DNA of 64,000 nucleotides from Marinicauda salina (GTDB taxonomy: Bacteria > Pseudomonadota > Alphaproteobacteria > Caulobacterales > Maricaulaceae): the NCBI RefSeq assembly GCF_003122085.1, contig NZ_QEXV01000007.1, positions 88,054-152,053 of the forward strand, in the 5' to 3' direction. Shown here piece by piece: positions 45,830 through 56,474 of this stretch; within the stretch, counting starts at the first letter, position 1; each line of letters starts with the position of its first letter. The notes under the pieces were generated by a model, which saw nothing but the letters and a program-made list of their open reading frames with translations, had not been told where the DNA came from and searched no databases. The position numbers were made by a program, and so were the translations under genes.

Positions 45830-46670
45830 CCGCCAGCGCGAGGAAGGTCGTCAGCGTCAGCGCCTCGCCGAGGACGACGCCGACGAAGGCGGCCACGAGC
45901 GGGACCAGGTAGTTGACCTGCGCGATGAAGCTCGCCCCGATCGAGCGGGCGACCTCCATGTAGATGATGGCGGCGATCGCGGTCGGCACGATCCCCAGCC
46001 ACGCCACCGCGGCGAGCGCCCGGGCGTCGGGGGCGGCCTCGATGCGGGAGAGCTCCCAGATTCCCATCGGCGCGGCGAGCACGGCCGCGCCGACCAGCAT
46101 GCCCGCCGCCGACAGGCTCGGCGGCATTGTCGGCGCGCGCTGGGCGAGGATGGCGTTGATCGCGTAGCTGACCCCGCCGCCGAGGATCATGAGCTGGGCG
46201 ACGAGGTCGGCGCCCAGCCCGGCCAGCGCGGCCGGGCCCATCAGGATCACCACGCCGGCGAAGCCGGTGAGGAAGCCCAGCGACTTTCCGAACGTCAGCC
46301 GGTCGCCGGGGATGACGAAGTGCGCCATCGCGATCGTCGCCAGCGGCATGGCGCCGAGCAGGATGCCCGCCACCGCGGAGGCGACGTGCTGCTGGCCCGC
46401 CGCGATCAGGTAGAAGGGCAGCGCATTGCCGAACAGGCCGAGCGCGGCGAACCAGCGCCAGCGCGGGTCCGCAAGCGGGGGAAAGCGCCGGCCGCGCGCG
46501 AGCGCGTAGACGGCAAGGATGAGCGCGCCCAGAACGAGCCGGCCGAAGGCGACGCCGCCGGGCGGGACGGTCTCGACGGCGGATTTGGTCACCGCGAAGG
46601 CCGAGCCCCACATTACCGCCAGCGCGGCGAGCCCCAGCCAGCCGCGAGCGCCCGCCTGCGGCGCGCTCAT
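45762..46670 (-). CDS. EamA/DMT-type transporter
   Basis: 302 residues with ten hydrophobic segments in two repeats of five helices, the EamA (drug/metabolite transporter) pattern. WGSAFAVTKSAVETVPPGG is the usual start of the first repeat. The efflux or uptake substrate cannot be inferred. Its 3' end overlaps thiD on the opposite strand by 68 bases, and its start overlaps the stop of the aminotransferase upstream (ATGA, 46667-46670), so the two are co-translated. Confidence 0.85.
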   Translation of the reverse strand: MSAPQAGARGWLGLAALAVMWGSAFAVTKSAVETVPPGGVAFGRLVLGALILAVYALARGRRFPPLADPRWRWFAALGLFGNALPFYLIAAGQQHVASAVAGILLGAMPLATIAMAHFVIPGDRLTFGKSLGFLTGFAGVVILMGPAALAGLGADLVAQLMILGGGVSYAINAILAQRAPTMPPSLSAAGMLVGAAVLAAPMGIWELSRIEAAPDARALAAVAWLGIVPTAIAAIIYMEVARSIGASFIAQVNYLVPLVAAFVGVVLGEALTLTTFLALAVILLGLAIARRGSRPRPAARRD

Positions 46671-47806
46671 GCCAACGCCCGTCCGAGCGCGGCGGCGAAG
46701 CGCGCGATGTCGGCCTCGTCGTTGTAGAAATGCGGGGCGATCCTGAGCCGCGGGCCGCGCTGGGAGAGATGGACGCCTTCGGCCTTGAGCCGCTCGAGCA
46801 GGTCGGACGGCGCGCCCTCGGGCAGGGCGAGCGCGAGATAGTGCGCGGCCCGGTCGGGCGTGTCGGCGGCAAGGCCGAGCGGGGCGGCGGCGGCCTCGAT
46901 GGCGGCGGTCAGCTCCGCGCAGCGCGCCGCGATGGCGGCCGGGCCGATCGCGTTGACGAGCCTGAGCGATTCCAGCGTCGCCGGCGCGATCTGGAAGGCC
47001 GAGCGCTCGCCCATGTCGAAGCGCCGCGCGCCGGCCTCGTAGGCGTCGCGGTAGTCGATCAGCCGGGCGAAGTCCGACGAGCCCTCGCGCGCGATCCAGT
47101 TCTCCTCCAGCGGCGTCCCGTCGTGATGGCGCTCGGCGACGTAGAGGAAGGCGCTGTTATAGGGCCCGCACAGCCACTTGTAGGCCGCCGCCACGGCGAA
47201 GTCGGGATCGACCGCGCCGACGTCGAAGGGCTGAGCGCCGAGCGACTGGGTGAGGTCGAGCACGAGCGCGGCGCCGGCTTCACGCAAGGCCGGGCGCAGG
47301 GCGGCGAGATCGATGTTTCCCCCGTCGATCCAGTGCACGGCCGGGCAGGCGACGAGCCCCGTGCGGTCGCCGATCGCTGCGGCGAGCGCCTCGGTCCAGG
47401 TCTCGTTCCCGCTGCGCGCGACCGTCTTCACGATCGCCCCGTCGCGCTCGGCCAGCGTGCGCCAGACATAGACGTTGGACGGGAACTGGCCGTCGAGCAG
47501 GAGGATCTCGCTGCCCGCCTCGAGGCGGATATTCGCCGCCGCCGCAGCCAGCCCGTAGGAGGCCGAGGGGACGAGCGCGACCGAGTCGGCGTCGGAGGCG
47601 AAGAGCTTCGCGGCTTCTCCGCGCAAGGCCTCCGGCACGCCGAAGAAGTCGTCGGGGATCGACAGCCCCCACGGCGCGGCCTTGCGTTCATAGGCCCGTC
47701 GGCCCGCCTCGACGGCGGCGCGCGGCAGCGGGCCCATATAGGCGGCGTTCAGCCAGGCGGTCTCGCGAGGCAGGTCGAAACAGGCGCGGGCGTCGGCGAT
47801 GTCCAT
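46667..47806 (-). CDS. Class V aminotransferase-fold PLP protein
   Basis: 379 residues. The fold-type I PLP site is readable: VLDLTQSLGAQPFDVGAVDPDFAVAAAYKWLCGPYN has the cofactor-binding Asp/Gln region and the Schiff-base lysine in AYKWL. The pattern resembles the selenocysteine lyase/isopenicillin epimerase group, and kynureninase-like enzymes. Substrate is unknown. Cotranscribed with the downstream EamA transporter, which may export its product (inference). It is divergent from serC. Confidence 0.85.
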   Translation of the reverse strand: MDIADARACFDLPRETAWLNAAYMGPLPRAAVEAGRRAYERKAAPWGLSIPDDFFGVPEALRGEAAKLFASDADSVALVPSASYGLAAAAANIRLEAGSEILLLDGQFPSNVYVWRTLAERDGAIVKTVARSGNETWTEALAAAIGDRTGLVACPAVHWIDGGNIDLAALRPALREAGAALVLDLTQSLGAQPFDVGAVDPDFAVAAAYKWLCGPYNSAFLYVAERHHDGTPLEENWIAREGSSDFARLIDYRDAYEAGARRFDMGERSAFQIAPATLESLRLVNAIGPAAIAARCAELTAAIEAAAAPLGLAADTPDRAAHYLALALPEGAPSDLLERLKAEGVHLSQRGPRLRIAPHFYNDEADIARFAAALGRALA

Positions 47807-47925
47807 GATCCGAGCGGTTAGGCCCGCGGCCCGCCCCGGTCAAGCGCGCGGCCCCGGTTTGACCCCGCGCGCCGAAGCGCCTAGCGCTAGGCCTCCCGCC
47901 GCAGACCGAGTCCGAGGAAGTCCGC

Positions 47926-49086
47926 ATGGCCCCGACCAAGCCCGCCGCCCGTCCGTCCGATCCGCGCTTCTCGTCGGGCCCGACGAAGAAGCGCCCCGGC
48001 TGGGAGCCCGCCTGCCTCGCGGACGCGCCGCTGGGGCGCACCCATCGCGGCGGCGTCCCCAAGGCGCGGCTGGCCGAGGCGCTGGAGCGCACGGCGGCGA
48101 TCCTCGAGATTCCCGACGACTACAAGGTCGTCATCACGCCCGGTTCGGACACCGGCGCGCTGGAGGCCGCGATGTGGTCGATGCTGGGCGCGCGCGGCGT
48201 CGACGTCTTCGCCTGCGACGAGTTCGGCCGGCGCTGGCTCACCGACGCGCGCGACGAGCTCAAGCCCGACGACCTGTCCGTCTACGAGGCCGGATACGGG
48301 ACCGCGCCGGACTATGCGAAGGCGGACTTCTCCAAGGACGTGATCTTCACCTGGAACGCCACGGCGTCGGGCGTGCGTATTCCCGACGGCGACTGGATCC
48401 CCGCCGATCGCGAGGGGCTGACCTTCTGCGACGCCACCTCGGCGGCTTTCGCCATGGACCTGCCCTGGGACAAGCTCGATGTGACGACCTTCTCCTGGCA
48501 GAAATGCATGGGCGGCGAGGCCCAGCACGGCATGGCGATCCTCAGCCCGCGGGCGCGCGCCCGGCTGCGCGAGCATCGTCCGGCCTGGCCGGTTCCGCGC
48601 CTGCTGCAGCTGTTCGATGCGGGCAAGGACGACTCGAAGTTCTACGAGGGTTCGACCATCAACACGCCCTCGCTGCTGTGCGTGGAGGACTATCTCGACG
48701 CGCTGAAATGGGCGGCGAAGGAGGGCGGGCTGAAGGCGCTGCTCTCGCGCACGCAGGCCAATCACGACGTGCTGGCCCGGTGGGTGGAGAAGACCGACTG
48801 GATCGACTTCCTCGCCGCCGATCCCGCGATCCGCTCGCAGACCTCGATCACGCTCAAATTCGCCGGCGAAGAGCTGGCCGACAAGTCCGAGGAGGAACGC
48901 TGGGCGGTGTCGCTGCGCATGGCGGTCCTGCTCGAGCGCGAAGAAGCCGCGTTCGACGTCAAGCCGCATCCCAAGGCGCCGGCCGGGCTGAGGGTCTGGT
49001 GCGGGCCGACGGTCGACGCCGACGACGTCGCCGCGCTGGGGCCGTGGCTCGACTGGGCCTACGCCGAGGCGATCAAGGAGGCGTGA
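47926..49086 (+). CDS. serC: Phosphoserine aminotransferase
   Basis: 386 residues of the SerC type found in alphaproteobacteria and archaea: FSSGPTKKRPGWEP at the N-terminus, ITPGSDTGALEAAMWSMLG, and TTFSWQKCMGGEAQHG with the PLP lysine near residue 192. It makes O-phosphoserine from 3-phosphohydroxypyruvate and glutamate, the second step of serine synthesis, and may also act in pyridoxine synthesis. serA, which often follows it, is not here; a lipid A deacylase gene comes next. Confidence 0.92.
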   Translation: MAPTKPAARPSDPRFSSGPTKKRPGWEPACLADAPLGRTHRGGVPKARLAEALERTAAILEIPDDYKVVITPGSDTGALEAAMWSMLGARGVDVFACDEFGRRWLTDARDELKPDDLSVYEAGYGTAPDYAKADFSKDVIFTWNATASGVRIPDGDWIPADREGLTFCDATSAAFAMDLPWDKLDVTTFSWQKCMGGEAQHGMAILSPRARARLREHRPAWPVPRLLQLFDAGKDDSKFYEGSTINTPSLLCVEDYLDALKWAAKEGGLKALLSRTQANHDVLARWVEKTDWIDFLAADPAIRSQTSITLKFAGEELADKSEEERWAVSLRMAVLLEREEAAFDVKPHPKAPAGLRVWCGPTVDADDVAALGPWLDWAYAEAIKEA

Positions 49087-49162
49087 GGACGCTTTCCGGT
49101 TCGGGGGCGGGAGCGTAACCTGTCGCGAATCTTGCCTGATTTCAGTTGCCCGGGGGGGCCGG

Positions 49163-49717
49163 ATGACCAGATTGATCGCCGCCGCGCTGGCGGCGCTGTA
49201 CGCGGGCGAGGCGCACGCCCAGCTCGACGAGGTGCGCGCGGGAATCGCCGCCCACGACTGGATCGAGAACCGCGAGGACGGTCCCCAGCTCGTCGGCGAG
49301 GTCCTGTTCGACAGCCCGGACCTGCTGGCGGCGATCGGCGCGCCCCGCCCGAGCCTGCTCGCCTCGGTCAACACGCGGGGCGGGACCAATCTCGGCGCGG
49401 CCTCGCTCATCTGGGATATCGAGCCCGCGCCGCGCCTGCGCCTCGAGGCCGGCTTCGGGCTCGCCTGGCATGACGGCGTCATCGATGTCGATGTCCGGCG
49501 CGATCGCGAAAACGCGCTGCGGCTGAAGGACAGCCGGGTCCTGCTGGGCTCGCGCTGGCTGTTCCGCAGCCAGATCGGCGCCGATTACGCCGTCGCCGAG
49601 CGCTGGGCGATCGGGGTGTTCTACGAGCACTATTCGCACGGCCAGATCCTGGCCAGCGGCCGCAACCAGGGCCTCGACGAGGCGGGCGTCCGCCTTTCAT
49701 ACCGGTTCGGCGGCTAG
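49163..49717 (+). CDS. pagL: PagL-type lipid A 3-O-deacylase
   Basis: 184 residues with a signal peptide (to about residue 19, GEAHAQ). The C-terminal barrel end carries the PagL active site: His156 and Ser158 in YEHYSHG and Glu173 in the GLDEAG segment, ending in the barrel strand GVRLSYRFGG. Such outer-membrane enzymes remove the 3-position acyl chain of lipid A, altering recognition and permeability. It overlaps by four bases the converging secreted-protein gene (49714-49717). Confidence 0.85.
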   Translation: MTRLIAAALAALYAGEAHAQLDEVRAGIAAHDWIENREDGPQLVGEVLFDSPDLLAAIGAPRPSLLASVNTRGGTNLGAASLIWDIEPAPRLRLEAGFGLAWHDGVIDVDVRRDRENALRLKDSRVLLGSRWLFRSQIGADYAVAERWAIGVFYEHYSHGQILASGRNQGLDEAGVRLSYRFGG

Positions 49718-50313
49718 CCTCGGAACTCCGGCGGGGTCTCGATCGGCGCGGCCGTCGCGTCGTTATCCGGGTTCTCGCCGTTAGGGTCTTCGTCGGCGGG
49801 CACGTAGCGGCCGACGAACCAGTCGTTCCAGACCTCTTCCTCGGCGTCGTATTGCTGGAAGTGCTGGATGACGTGGCCGTTCTCCAGCGGCGTCCAGACG
49901 CCGCGGAAATCCGCGGTGCGCGAACTCTCGTCGCTGAAGTATGTGATCTCGCCCACGAGCATCATCTGGCCGGCCTCGGTCAGACCGCCCGAGTAATCGA
50001 TGTAATTGTTCACGCCCATCCAGACCTGGCGCCAGTCGCCGGTCGCCGGGTCGACATAGTTCATGCTCGTCCCGTCGCCGCCTCCGGCCGAGCGCCATTC
50101 CTCGAGCAGCAGGCAGCCGCCCGAACGCTTCGAGATCGTGTTCCGGCCGGCGAAGTCTCCGTTGCGCGCATAGACGTTCCACTCGCCGACCCAGAAATCG
50201 AACTGGCCGTGGGTTTCGTAGTCGGCGCAGCCCTCGGGCTGCTGCTGGGCGAGCCCGGCCGGCGCGGCGCAGGCCGACAGCGCGACGGCGGCGGCGACAG
50301 TGCGGATGATCAT
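49714..50313 (-). CDS. Secreted protein, DUF1579-like
   Basis: 199 residues with a signal peptide (MIIRTVAAAVALSACAAPAGLAQ). An LSAC lipobox-like segment at residues 12-15 makes a lipoprotein form possible. FDFWVGEWNVYARNGDFAGRN followed by a W-rich beta pattern (GDWRQVWMGVNNYIDYSGG) is like the small DUF1579-type barrel proteins. The tail from about 175 is Pro/Glu/Asp-rich. Function unknown. A related-looking gene is at 34240. Confidence 0.65.
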   Translation of the reverse strand: MIIRTVAAAVALSACAAPAGLAQQQPEGCADYETHGQFDFWVGEWNVYARNGDFAGRNTISKRSGGCLLLEEWRSAGGGDGTSMNYVDPATGDWRQVWMGVNNYIDYSGGLTEAGQMMLVGEITYFSDESSRTADFRGVWTPLENGHVIQHFQQYDAEEEVWNDWFVGRYVPADEDPNGENPDNDATAAPIETPPEFRG

Positions 50314-50461
50314 GACGACGTCCTCCCATAGCGGCCCCGTCGAGCAGCATCGCGCGAATTGGCGGCGCGGGCCAGCAGCTTCGCGCGGCCGCGATCTTGC
50401 GCGCCGGAGCGCCAGGCATTAAGCCGCTTGCGGCTTTCAGCCTCTTACGGAGCAACCCCTC

Positions 50462-51751
<1,290 letters not shown>

Positions 51752-51767
51752 CGTCGACGCCGCGCGC

Positions 51768-52544
51768 CTACTGGCAGTAGCTGTAGTCGATCTCGCAGCC
51801 GCCCGGCGCGGCGCGCTCGCAGAAGCGGCGGGCGTTGGCGGTCGCGTCGGTCTCGCTCGAGCCGGTCCCGACGCCCCACCAGTAGCCGCCCTCAGTGCGC
51901 TGGGCGAGCGCGTGGCAGCGCGCGCGCACCGGTTCGTCGATGACCTCGCAGTCCGAGTTTCCGCAGAATTCCAGCGCCGAGCGGCGGGCCGCCTCGGGAT
52001 CGGGCGCTTTCGCATGGCCGTACCGGCCCCGCCGGTCGACGGCGAAGACCATCGCGTCGAGACCCTGCTGCGGCTGGCGTGCCGTGCGGTACAGCGACTC
52101 CGACGTGGTCACCGTGACGACCGCCGGCGCGCTGAGCTGATCGCTGAACGAGTCCGTTCCGAAGCTCAGGCCGCGCGCGTCGTCGCGCAGCGCGACGTGG
52201 ATGTTGTAGCGCGTGTCCGGCCGGGTCGAGCCCTCGGGCATCGTCATGTCGACGATCGGGGTCTCGGTCGAATAGGACTGGCAGCAATCGCTCGTGTCGG
52301 CGTAGACCTGCCGGCCCGACTCCGCCTCGAAAACCCGCAGATTGATTCCGTCGACGTCGCAGCCCTCGATCGAGCCGTCGACGAATATGCGGATGTCGAA
52401 GCGCGGCGTGACCGCGGCGTTGTTCTCCGGCTCGGCGAGGATCGGTTCGCACGGGTTCGGCGCCGCGGCGGCGGAAGGGGCGATGAACGCCGTTCCGCCG
52501 AGCGCGAGCATCCCGAGCAGCAATGACGCGATGAACTTTGACAC
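51768..52544 (-). CDS. Secreted DUF4189-containing protein
   Basis: 258 residues with a signal peptide (to about 28, AAAA). The C-terminal third has the DUF4189 pattern: A...SALEFCGNSDCEVI, VRARCHALAQ, WWGVGTGSSETDATANARRFCERA and GGCEIDYSYCQ, i.e. six regularly spaced cysteines likely paired as disulfides. The N-terminal 140 residues are beta-rich and unassigned. Such proteins are periplasmic or extracellular and uncharacterised. It converges on purA. Confidence 0.75.
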   Translation of the reverse strand: MSKFIASLLLGMLALGGTAFIAPSAAAAPNPCEPILAEPENNAAVTPRFDIRIFVDGSIEGCDVDGINLRVFEAESGRQVYADTSDCCQSYSTETPIVDMTMPEGSTRPDTRYNIHVALRDDARGLSFGTDSFSDQLSAPAVVTVTTSESLYRTARQPQQGLDAMVFAVDRRGRYGHAKAPDPEAARRSALEFCGNSDCEVIDEPVRARCHALAQRTEGGYWWGVGTGSSETDATANARRFCERAAPGGCEIDYSYCQ

Positions 52545-52634
52545 GGCCCCCTCCAGCGATTGCCGAATGTCAGCCGTGACATATCGGCTGAACGCGGATC
52601 AACCGGCCGCTCGGCGCACGCCAACGCCGCCGTG

Positions 52635-53183
52635 CTAGTCGCCGACGGTGTTCGTCGAGACCTGCGACGCCTCCAGGATCGCCCCGGCCAGCGTCTCGGG
52701 GCTCGCCGTCACCTCGCCGGCCGTCCAGGCGCGCAGAAGACCGAGCTGCCCCTCCGCGAGCTGGACGGCGCGGAGCCGGGCGTCGGGCGCATCGGCGTCG
52801 AGCCGTCCGGCGATGAGGTCGGCCAGCAGGCGGGCGATCTGCGGTCGCTGAGGACCGGCGAAGGTCGCCCGGGCGAGCGCGCGGTTCTCCCAGAAATGTT
52901 CGGCCAGCCTGATCAGCGCGTCCGCCTCGGCGTCGCCGGTCACCGCCGCCGCTAGCAGATCGAGCGGACGCCTGAGCGCGTCGAGATGGATGGCGTCGCG
53001 GCCGGGATAGTGGTCGTAAAAGGTCGACCGGCCGACATCCGCCTCTCTGACGATGTCGGCGACGCGGATGTCCTCGTAACGCCGCGACAGCGCCAGCCGG
53101 TTGAACGCCTGGAGCAGCGCGCGCCGGGTGCGCCGCGCCCGGCGGTCGGTCGCGTCGCGATGGACCAAGCGGTTTCCGGACAT
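52635..53183 (-). CDS. TetR/AcrR family transcriptional regulator
   Basis: 182 residues starting at the ATG at 53183, which has a GGGAGG site. The helix-turn-helix is clear: RRALLQAFNRLALSRRYEDIRVADIVREADVGRSTFYDHYPGRDAIHLDAL. The C-terminal domain is helical and of the ligand-binding type. A perfect palindrome GTCCGATAACGGAC sits at 53196-53209, just upstream in the divergent gap, so it probably represses itself and the neighbouring membrane-protein gene. Confidence 0.85.
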   Translation of the reverse strand: MSGNRLVHRDATDRRARRTRRALLQAFNRLALSRRYEDIRVADIVREADVGRSTFYDHYPGRDAIHLDALRRPLDLLAAAVTGDAEADALIRLAEHFWENRALARATFAGPQRPQIARLLADLIAGRLDADAPDARLRAVQLAEGQLGLLRAWTAGEVTASPETLAGAILEASQVSTNTVGD

Positions 53184-53195
53184 TCGCGCCCTCCC

Positions 53196-53209
53196 GTCCG
53201 ATAACGGAC
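53196..53209. promoter_or_regulatory. Palindromic operator GTCCG-ATAA-CGGAC
   Basis: A perfect 5-4-5 inverted repeat in the gap between the divergent TetR gene (start 53183) and the membrane-protein gene (start 53297). The length and symmetry suit a TetR-family dimer. Confidence 0.6.
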
Positions 53210-53296
53210 TCTTTCGGCCGGCTTTCCGTTCGGGACGGCCCAAGCCGAGCATTACCGTCCGCGCCGAATTGCGCAACTTGAGGGAGGAGCCCCGTA

Positions 53297-53920
53297 ATGA
53301 ACGACGCGCCCGAAACCCGCCAGCCCCTCCGGATCGAAGCGGCCGCTCCGGCGGTCGGCGCGATCACAGCCGCCGCCTCGGCGCTTTCGATCTTCGTCAT
53401 GGCGCACCATCCGACGGGCCACGGAATGGACGCCGTGATCGTCCATACCGGCATGATCACGCTGATGGCGACGGTGTTCTTCGGAATGAGCGTGTTCTCG
53501 ATCCTGCGCGGCGGGGCGCTTGTGCTCGCCGGCCTGACCGCGCACGGCATCGCGCTCGGCGCCAATATCGGCGCGGGAACGATCAGCGGTTTCCTGGTCG
53601 GCGCGCTGGCCGCGGCGAGCGACGGCGGCGCCTCGCAGGACGTCTTCCTGCTGCTGCGCGCGGGCAACCAGGTCCTGGCGGCGATGGGCGTCTACGCCAC
53701 CTCGGTCGCGCTGGTCATATGGGGCGCCGATCTGGTGAGCCGCAACGGACATGCGGCGCGTCTCGCCGGGCTGGCCGGCCTGGCGCTCGGCGTGATCCCG
53801 GCCGCGGCCCTGGCGACCGGCGCGCTGGCGCTGGACATCCACGGCGCGCTCGCGATCTACGCCGCCCACGCCGCCTTCACCGCGCTCGTCGGCGTGCTCA
53901 TGCTGCGGCGCGCGGTATGA
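53297..53920 (+). CDS. DUF423-like or small polytopic membrane protein, TetR target candidate
   Basis: 207 residues with about six membrane helices (roughly 18-37, 50-72, 78-98, 122-143, 152-175, 180-200). A GGGAGGAG site precedes the ATG. The His-rich start of helix one (FVMAHHPTGHG) is notable. No named family is certain. It lies divergently next to the TetR regulator and shares the palindrome, so it is the likely regulated gene. Confidence 0.6.
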   Translation: MNDAPETRQPLRIEAAAPAVGAITAAASALSIFVMAHHPTGHGMDAVIVHTGMITLMATVFFGMSVFSILRGGALVLAGLTAHGIALGANIGAGTISGFLVGALAAASDGGASQDVFLLLRAGNQVLAAMGVYATSVALVIWGADLVSRNGHAARLAGLAGLALGVIPAAALATGALALDIHGALAIYAAHAAFTALVGVLMLRRAV

Positions 53921-54028
53921 ACGCATGCGGTGTGACCCGTTCCTCGCCGGACATCTGCGCCGGGGTCGCATCCGATGGAGCGGCCCGGCGCATCATGTTC
54001 GCGCGAGCAGCGATCGAGGCCGAGGCGC

Positions 54029-54778
54029 GTGACGGCGGACCAATCCCGAATCTCCACCCTGAGCGAGGGTCCGGGCGCGATCGTGCGCCTGGCCTGGTAT
54101 CCGCCGGGCCTGCGCATGGAAGCCCACGCCCACGAGGTCGCGCAGGCCTCCTGGCTGCTGATGGGCGGACTCAGCGAGCATCACGGCTCGCGCGAGTATA
54201 TCTCGCGTCGGCCGATGGCGGGCTTCAAGCCCGCCGGCCAGGCCCACGCCAACGCGTACGGGCCCGCTGGCGCGCTGATCCTGTCGCTCAATCTTGATGC
54301 GGCCGCGGCCCCGGATTTCGACTGGAGCTGGGGGCCGGCGGCCCCGGACTCGCTCGCGCTCGCGCGGCGCCTCCTGACCGCCGGCGATGGCGAACGCGAC
54401 GAGGTCGCCGGCGATCTCGTCGCGAGCCTTCACGCGCCGCGCGATCGACGTCGCGCGACCCCGCCGGCCTGGGTCGAACGATGCCGCGAGGCGCTGGAGG
54501 ATGATCCCGAGGGCTGGTCGATCGCGCGACTGGCGCGCGCCCACGGAGTCCACCGGGTCCATCTCTCCCGGTCCTTCCGGGACCATTACGGCGTCGCGCC
54601 CAGCGTGTTCCGCAGGCGGATCATGGCCGGGCGGGCGCTTCGCAGCCTGCTCGACGGCGCGCCGCGCCACGCCGCCGCCGCCGCCGAGGCGGGCTTCGCC
54701 GACGAGGCGCATTTCAGCCGGACCATGAAGTCGGAACTCGGCGTCGGCCCGCGCGCGCTGCGCACGCTTCTGCATTAG
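54029..54778 (+). CDS. AraC family transcriptional regulator
   Basis: 249 residues if it begins at the GTG at 54029 (GAGG nearby); an ATG at 53975 would add 18 arginine-rich residues. The N-terminal part (RMEAHAHEVAQASWLLMGGL) is a cupin-like sensor. The C-terminal 100 residues carry two helix-turn-helix units: WSIARLARAHGVHRVHLSRSFRDHYGVAPSVFRRR and HAAAAAEAGFADEAHFSRTMKSELGVGPRALR. Target and inducer are unknown. Its closest neighbour is the membrane-protein gene upstream on the same strand. Confidence 0.85.
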   Translation: MTADQSRISTLSEGPGAIVRLAWYPPGLRMEAHAHEVAQASWLLMGGLSEHHGSREYISRRPMAGFKPAGQAHANAYGPAGALILSLNLDAAAAPDFDWSWGPAAPDSLALARRLLTAGDGERDEVAGDLVASLHAPRDRRRATPPAWVERCREALEDDPEGWSIARLARAHGVHRVHLSRSFRDHYGVAPSVFRRRIMAGRALRSLLDGAPRHAAAAAEAGFADEAHFSRTMKSELGVGPRALRTLLH

Positions 54779-54864
54779 CCGGCGCCGGGGTTACCCTTGT
54801 TCAAGCCCGCGGCCGCGCGCCTCCCCACAATGCGGTCAGGTTGTCTCATTGTGAGGGAGTGATC

Positions 54865-56400
54865 ATGAGGATCCTGTCGTCTTTCATCGCCGCGGCTGCA
54901 TTGTCGGCTTCGGCCTGCGCCCAGGCCGGCCAGTCGGCGCCCGCGGCGTCGCTCGATCCCGAGCGCGCCGCCGCGGTGGAACGCGTCGAAGCCGTCGTCG
55001 AGCGGTTCGCCGCCTCGGACTACGCCCCGCCGGGCTTCTCGGTCGCGGTCGTCGACGCGGACGGGCCCCTGCTCGTGCGCGGATACGGGGTGAAGGACGT
55101 GCGGACCGGCGCGCCGGTGGATGCGCGCACCGCCTTCTACAACGCCTCGACGACCAAGGCCTTCACCGCGCTCGCCGCGATCCGGCTCCACGAGCAGGGC
55201 CGGTTCGATCTCTCGCGGAGCTTCGCCAACTTCGCCCCGGAGGTCGCGCTGCCCGAGCCGATCGACCCGGCGGCGGTGACCGTCCGAAGCCTGCTCGGCC
55301 ACAGTCATCACATCAGCGCCGAACCGGTGACCACCTACTCCGCCTTCATCCGGCGTCCGAGCGCCAACGAGGTGTTCCAGCTGGTCGACGCCTTCGCGAC
55401 GTATGACGAGGCCGAGTTCCGCTACCAGAACACCGGATACGTGATCTACGACGCGGCGCTGCAGCGCGCGCTGGGCGTGGATTTCCGCGACATCGTCCAG
55501 TCCGAGGTGCTCGACCCGCTGGGCATGGGCGAGACGTATCTGCGCAGTTCGGAGATCCCCGCCGCGGACCTTGCGATCGGCCACGAGATCGGGCTCGAGG
55601 GCTGGAACACCGTCGCGCCGAAGACCGATCCGATCATGCACGCTGCCGGCGGCATGTTCCTGTCGGCCAATGACATGGCGACCTGGCTGGAGGCGCAGCT
55701 GAATGAAGGCCGCATCGGCGGCGAACAGCGCATTCCGGCCTCGGCGATCGAGACCTCGCAGACCGCGATCGTCGCGCAGAGCCGGCGGCTGGGGCCGCTC
55801 TCCCGCCATAGCTACGCCTGGGGCTGGAATGTCGGCGAGTATGACGGCGAAACGCTCTTCGAGCACGGCGGCGGGTTTCCGGGCGCGCGCGCCTGGGCGA
55901 CCTTCATGCCCGAGGAGGATCTTGGCGTTGGCGTCCTGACGAACGTCGGATCGGGCGGCAACATGTTCGCCGTGCTGATGTATCTGCAGATCTATGACGC
56001 GCTGCGCGGCGTCGAGGGCGCGAGCGAACGTCTCGACGAGCGCCTGGCCCAGCTCGAGGGCTTCCTCGAGCGGGGTTGGGAATCCGAGCGTGAGTACATC
56101 GCCGAACAGCGCGCCCTGATCGCCGGCGATTTCGAGGCCGAGGACCTCGCCGCGTTCACGGGAGCCTATTTCGCCCCCGAGGGCGGCGAGCTGGTGGTCG
56201 CGGCCGGCGAGGGCGGGCTGGTCGGCCGGATCGGCGAGATCCGCCTGACCTTCCATCCCACGGCGGACGCCGATCGGATCCTCGGCGACGCCGGGCCGGG
56301 CTATCGCACCTACCTTATGGCTTGGGGCGTCGAATACGACGACGCGGGCCGGCCCGTCGCCCTCGACTGGGACGGCGCGGTCTACCGTCGCCGCGACTAG
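54865..56400 (+). CDS. Serine hydrolase (class C beta-lactamase/PBP4 family)
   Basis: 511 residues from the ATG at 54865 (GAGGGAG 7 bases upstream), with a signal peptide that ends in SASAC and may be a lipoprotein signal. The three family motifs are present: Ser95-x-x-Lys98 (NASTTKAF), Tyr187-x-Asn189 (YQN) and His334-Gly-Gly (EHGGGFPG). The protein is exported and probably cleaves peptides or esters; true beta-lactamase action is not implied. The C-terminal 140 residues form an extra domain often seen in this superfamily. A paralogue fragment lies at the window start. Confidence 0.85.
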   Translation: MRILSSFIAAAALSASACAQAGQSAPAASLDPERAAAVERVEAVVERFAASDYAPPGFSVAVVDADGPLLVRGYGVKDVRTGAPVDARTAFYNASTTKAFTALAAIRLHEQGRFDLSRSFANFAPEVALPEPIDPAAVTVRSLLGHSHHISAEPVTTYSAFIRRPSANEVFQLVDAFATYDEAEFRYQNTGYVIYDAALQRALGVDFRDIVQSEVLDPLGMGETYLRSSEIPAADLAIGHEIGLEGWNTVAPKTDPIMHAAGGMFLSANDMATWLEAQLNEGRIGGEQRIPASAIETSQTAIVAQSRRLGPLSRHSYAWGWNVGEYDGETLFEHGGGFPGARAWATFMPEEDLGVGVLTNVGSGGNMFAVLMYLQIYDALRGVEGASERLDERLAQLEGFLERGWESEREYIAEQRALIAGDFEAEDLAAFTGAYFAPEGGELVVAAGEGGLVGRIGEIRLTFHPTADADRILGDAGPGYRTYLMAWGVEYDDAGRPVALDWDGAVYRRRD

Positions 56401-56474
56401 GCGCCGTCCCCGATTTGCGCCGCCGCGGCGCACCGTTAAGCTCCGCGGCGGCCAATTCGTTTCGGGGGTCCGTC

